This document shows, piece by piece, positions 62,701-64,000 of a stretch of DNA of 64,000 nucleotides. The stretch is from Bacteroidales bacterium (GTDB lineage Bacteria > Bacteroidota > Bacteroidia > Bacteroidales > VadinHA17): the NCBI GenBank assembly GCA_017999895.1, contig JAGNKY010000003.1:1-64000 (forward strand), in the 5' to 3' direction. The notes below the pieces were generated by a model. That model was not told where the DNA came from. It searched no databases and saw only the letters and a list, made by a program, of their open reading frames with translations. How positions within the stretch are numbered: the stretch's first letter is position 1; every line of letters starts with the position of its first letter. Made by a program: the position numbers and the translations under genes.

Positions 62701-62738
62701 AGGGTAAGAATTAATGTTATAATTAACTTTCTATTCAT
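59724..62738 (-). CDS. Large periplasmic tetratricopeptide-repeat protein
   Basis: A 1004-residue protein with a signal peptide (TLTINSLTAQ) and TPR-like helical repeats along nearly its whole length, for example YLKGMEFYEKEKYTAAIRFLDDYL, AYYNKGNYSEALEYLEKYV, AYYRLGQYEKAIADYQEFMG and LGLLYFDTGDYQKAITQFKKVIENY. It contains more than twenty repeat units by eye. No enzymatic domain is seen. Such an array would act as a periplasmic scaffold; the co-transcribed barrel protein suggests a task at the outer membrane. It is divergent from ftsE. Confidence 0.85.
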   Translation of the reverse strand: MNRKLIITLILTLTINSLTAQLSFMQEEISSKYLKGMEFYEKEKYTAAIRFLDDYLKNEADENLNRRCNAEFFSAMASLKLFHPDAEYKMTRFIATYPESELVNDAIMSLGDYFYQNKNYRKAVSYYNRINRILLTGDKLSEFCFRYGYSAMMTGDKPTALLMFNEIKDIDTYYTSPALYYFSHIAYEEGKYETALEGFMKLRDDETFGSVVPFYIVQIMYLHKDYDGILTIAPGLLKSAGKQRAVELYRFIGDAYYNKGNYSEALEYLEKYVSNAKASGREDKYELAYCYYMNGEYDKAIEIFLELTAKPDILSQNVWLILGDCYLKKGDVVRSKFALNQASQLNFDPEIREEALFNYARLLYQTSYSPFGEAIKALQDYIELFPASDRIEEVYNMLISVYTQTKNYKEALASLDKILNKDPRFEEAYQRVAFFRGLELFNNMELSASINMFDKSLKYEKYNRQLKARAIYWRGEAYYRLGQYEKAIADYQEFMGIPGSMLLDEYKLVRYNLGYALFNLKDYAGALVHFKSFESSATNVRPDILIDARNRIADCYFIDKKYSEAIEYYNKVIEYGKMDADYALYQKGFAQGLMNNQKGKVETLSKLITMYPSSKYIPGALFERGRAYIILNDNMRGEADFNLIISSYPSSLFAPRAIVQLGLLYFDTGDYQKAITQFKKVIENYSSTPEARYALNGLKNVYVEMNDVESYFAYVKSLKGYADVSLAERDSLLYMSGERLYMTGDCNKATEVFNNYLKEFSNGSFRINALFYLAECYSLSGNKDEALNYYLQVIQLPGSEFLEPALRSAASITYEKQDYLKSFSLYEQLEKITEKPDIVVFAMKGQLKSAWEAGDAEKAISVAEKILKSNNIPAELIREATFTAAKAYYSLNRYDEALLEFKKLAGEITSEQGAESKYRVAEILMMQGNINEAEKVVNEFVNMNTPHQYWMAKAFILLSDISIKKGDIVMARATLQGLKENYPVPDDGILNEVQAKLNAISTKQ

Positions 62739-62935
62739 AATTATTTTTCCATTGAAAATTTATGGCAAAGTACAAAGATGAAGAAAAAAGAAATCAAAGA
62801 AATCATACTGCTTCTCTAAAAATATAACTATATAAAATTTTTAAATAAAGCATAAAAATACAACTTATAAACGGCTACTATTTTTCTTTATTACCGAATT
62901 TATTAACAACCGAACATTAGTTATCAATTCTTTGA

Positions 62936-62943
62936 TAATTTTG
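62936..62943 (+). promoter_or_regulatory. -7 promoter box for ftsE
   Basis: TAATTTTG matches TAnnTTTG exactly, 16 bases before the ATG at 62959. It covers the region of an in-frame TTG at 62932, which argues against that codon as the start. Confidence 0.45.
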
Positions 62944-62958
62944 GCAAAAATAAATTTT

Positions 62959-63669
62959 ATGGAGGACATTCATTCACTCGACTCTATAATTGAATTTAAC
63001 AGTTGCGCTATCTGGCAGCAGGACCATCTTGTTCTTACAGATGTCAATTTTTCGGTAAAAAGAAGTGAATTTCTTTATCTTATTGGTAAAGTAGGCAGTG
63101 GAAAAACAAGTCTCATAAAAACGATAAATGCACAAATTCCACTTAAGGAGGGCGATGCAACCGTTGCAGGATTCAATTTACGAAAGCTTAAAAAAATGCA
63201 AGTTCCATATCTGAGAAGGAAACTCGGGATTGTATTTCAGGATTTTCAGCTTCTTACTGACAGGAATGTTCATGACAATCTGGAGTTTGTATTGAGGGCC
63301 ACAGGATGGAAAAACAAAAGGGAAATTGAAACAAGAATTACCGAGGTATTAAATAAGGTGGGGCTTGGGCTGAAAGGTTATAAAATGACTCATCAGCTTT
63401 CCGGTGGTGAACAGCAGAGAGTGGTAATAGGCAGGGCTTTATTGAATGATCCTGATATAATACTTGCCGATGAGCCAACGGGTAATCTCGATCCGGAAAC
63501 ATCGGATGGAATTATCAGGCTGCTTCAGGAAATAAATAAAACAGGAAGGGCTGTTATAGTCGCCACTCATAATTATACACTTCTTAAGAAATATCCGGCA
63601 CGCACATTGAAATGTGAAAATGAAAAGCTCATCGAATTAAGAGAGATAGAGAATGCCGAGCTTATTTAA
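62959..63669 (+). CDS. ftsE: Cell-division ABC transporter ATPase FtsE
   Basis: A 236-residue ABC ATPase. Walker A is GKVGSGKTS, the Q-loop is [18 protein letters not shown] (typical of FtsE/LolD-like proteins), the signature is QLSGGEQQR, Walker B is [13 protein letters not shown], and the H-loop is VIVATHN. With FtsX it controls septal peptidoglycan hydrolases. FtsX is not adjacent here; in Bacteroidota the two are often apart. MacB-type ATPases are the main alternative, but the short C-terminus and Q-loop favour FtsE. I chose the ATG just after the -7 box. Confidence 0.85.
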   Translation: MEDIHSLDSIIEFNSCAIWQQDHLVLTDVNFSVKRSEFLYLIGKVGSGKTSLIKTINAQIPLKEGDATVAGFNLRKLKKMQVPYLRRKLGIVFQDFQLLTDRNVHDNLEFVLRATGWKNKREIETRITEVLNKVGLGLKGYKMTHQLSGGEQQRVVIGRALLNDPDIILADEPTGNLDPETSDGIIRLLQEINKTGRAVIVATHNYTLLKKYPARTLKCENEKLIELREIENAELI

Positions 63670-63712
63670 CAGTATTTTATCAGAAGGGCCATAATAGAAA
63701 ATCATTTCTGAA

Positions 63713-64000
63713 TTATTTAAGCATTTTCAAAGGCCAAGGAAGAGAATTTTTATATATACGATAATAAGGGTTATTCACGCTTCCAAATGATTCCATAAAT
63801 GATGCTACCGAAGGAATTGAAGAACCTGCAAAATCAAGAATAATTTCTTTGCCTGCATTCTCTTTAATTATCTTATTTATAAAATAATAATTAAAACGTC
63901 CCTCTCTGGAGTCAGCAGTGTTTACACCAAAAAATAAGTTAATATATCCTGGTAGGTTAAAATAAAATTGCCCGAATAGAAGACTTTTATCAGATGCTGT
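63713..64000 (-). CDS. C-terminal part of a conserved Bacteroidota protein (acetyltransferase-like), cut by the window edge
   Basis: The last 95 codons of a leftward gene that enters from the right edge and stops at 63713-63715. The visible part contains FYFNLPGYINLFFGVNTADS, FNYYFINKIIKENAGKEIILDFAGSSIP and the end NPYYRIYKNSLPWPLKMLK. The pattern (helix, strand LDFAGSS, then a short helix and NSLPWPLK) resembles the end of GNAT/FemAB-like acyltransferase folds. It converges on ftsE, with 43 bases between the stops. The function is not known from this fragment. Confidence 0.7.
   Translation of the reverse strand, partial: TASDKSLLFGQFYFNLPGYINLFFGVNTADSREGRFNYYFINKIIKENAGKEIILDFAGSSIPSVASFMESFGSVNNPYYRIYKNSLPWPLKMLK

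Overview
The window looks like chromosomal DNA of a member of the Bacteroidota, probably from the Bacteroidales/Marinilabiliales side. Several things support this. The gene families are typical of the phylum: TonB-dependent receptor with DUF4249 and MG2 partners, the carboxynorspermidine polyamine pair, the gene order bamD-rpoZ-coaBC-DUF4835-recN, the short primary sigma factor, and the Rpb6-like omega subunit. The DNA is AT-rich, Shine-Dalgarno sequences are mostly absent, and sixteen intergenic boxes fit the Bacteroidota -7 consensus TAnnTTTG. I see no phage, insertion sequence, CRISPR array, rRNA or replication origin. The genus cannot be named from this sequence.

Layout. 1-8.4 kb: a truncated small gene, then a tight five-gene operon read right to left (DUF1080 lipoprotein, unknown exported protein, TonB-dependent receptor, DUF4249 lipoprotein, MG2/plug protein). 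8.4-19 kb: carbohydrate enzymes (GH2, GH106-like, GH5), a beta-lactamase-fold lipoprotein, an exported nitroreductase-like protein and a TPR protein. 19-23 kb: carboxynorspermidine dehydrogenase and decarboxylase, and a TrkH-type potassium transporter. 23-32.6 kb: a divergent peptidoglycan-sugar salvage locus. One arm has a NagB/PIG-L fusion, an AmgK-like kinase fused to a RapZ C-terminal domain, and a MurU-like nucleotidyltransferase. The other arm has a BadF-type sugar kinase, MurQ and an exported NagZ/beta-lactamase fusion. 32.6-37.5 kb: a tandemly duplicated tRNA-Leu unit, lysC-lysA and an amino-acid permease. 37.7-42.7 kb: the bamD-rpoZ-coaBC-DUF4835-recN operon, with coaBC split by a frameshift at a six-base homopolymer. 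42.9-49.4 kb: an alpha-oxoamine synthase, trxB, tRNA-Pro, a CDP-alcohol phosphotransferase, an acyltransferase and small proteins. 49.6-57.6 kb: uvrB, rpoD, an HtrA protease, rlmN and gyrB. 58-64 kb: an outer-membrane barrel with a 1004-residue TPR protein, ftsE, and the C-terminal part of a conserved protein of unknown function.

The part most worth following up is the peptidoglycan-sugar locus. It appears to hold two competing fates for MurNAc within 9 kb: catabolism through MurNAc-6P, MurQ and a NagB-like enzyme, and direct return to UDP-MurNAc through AmgK/MurU-like enzymes. The kinase of the second route carries a domain related to the glucosamine-6-phosphate-sensing part of RapZ, which suggests a possible control point. 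Individual members and some of these fusions are known in the phylum. The regulatory reading is inference.
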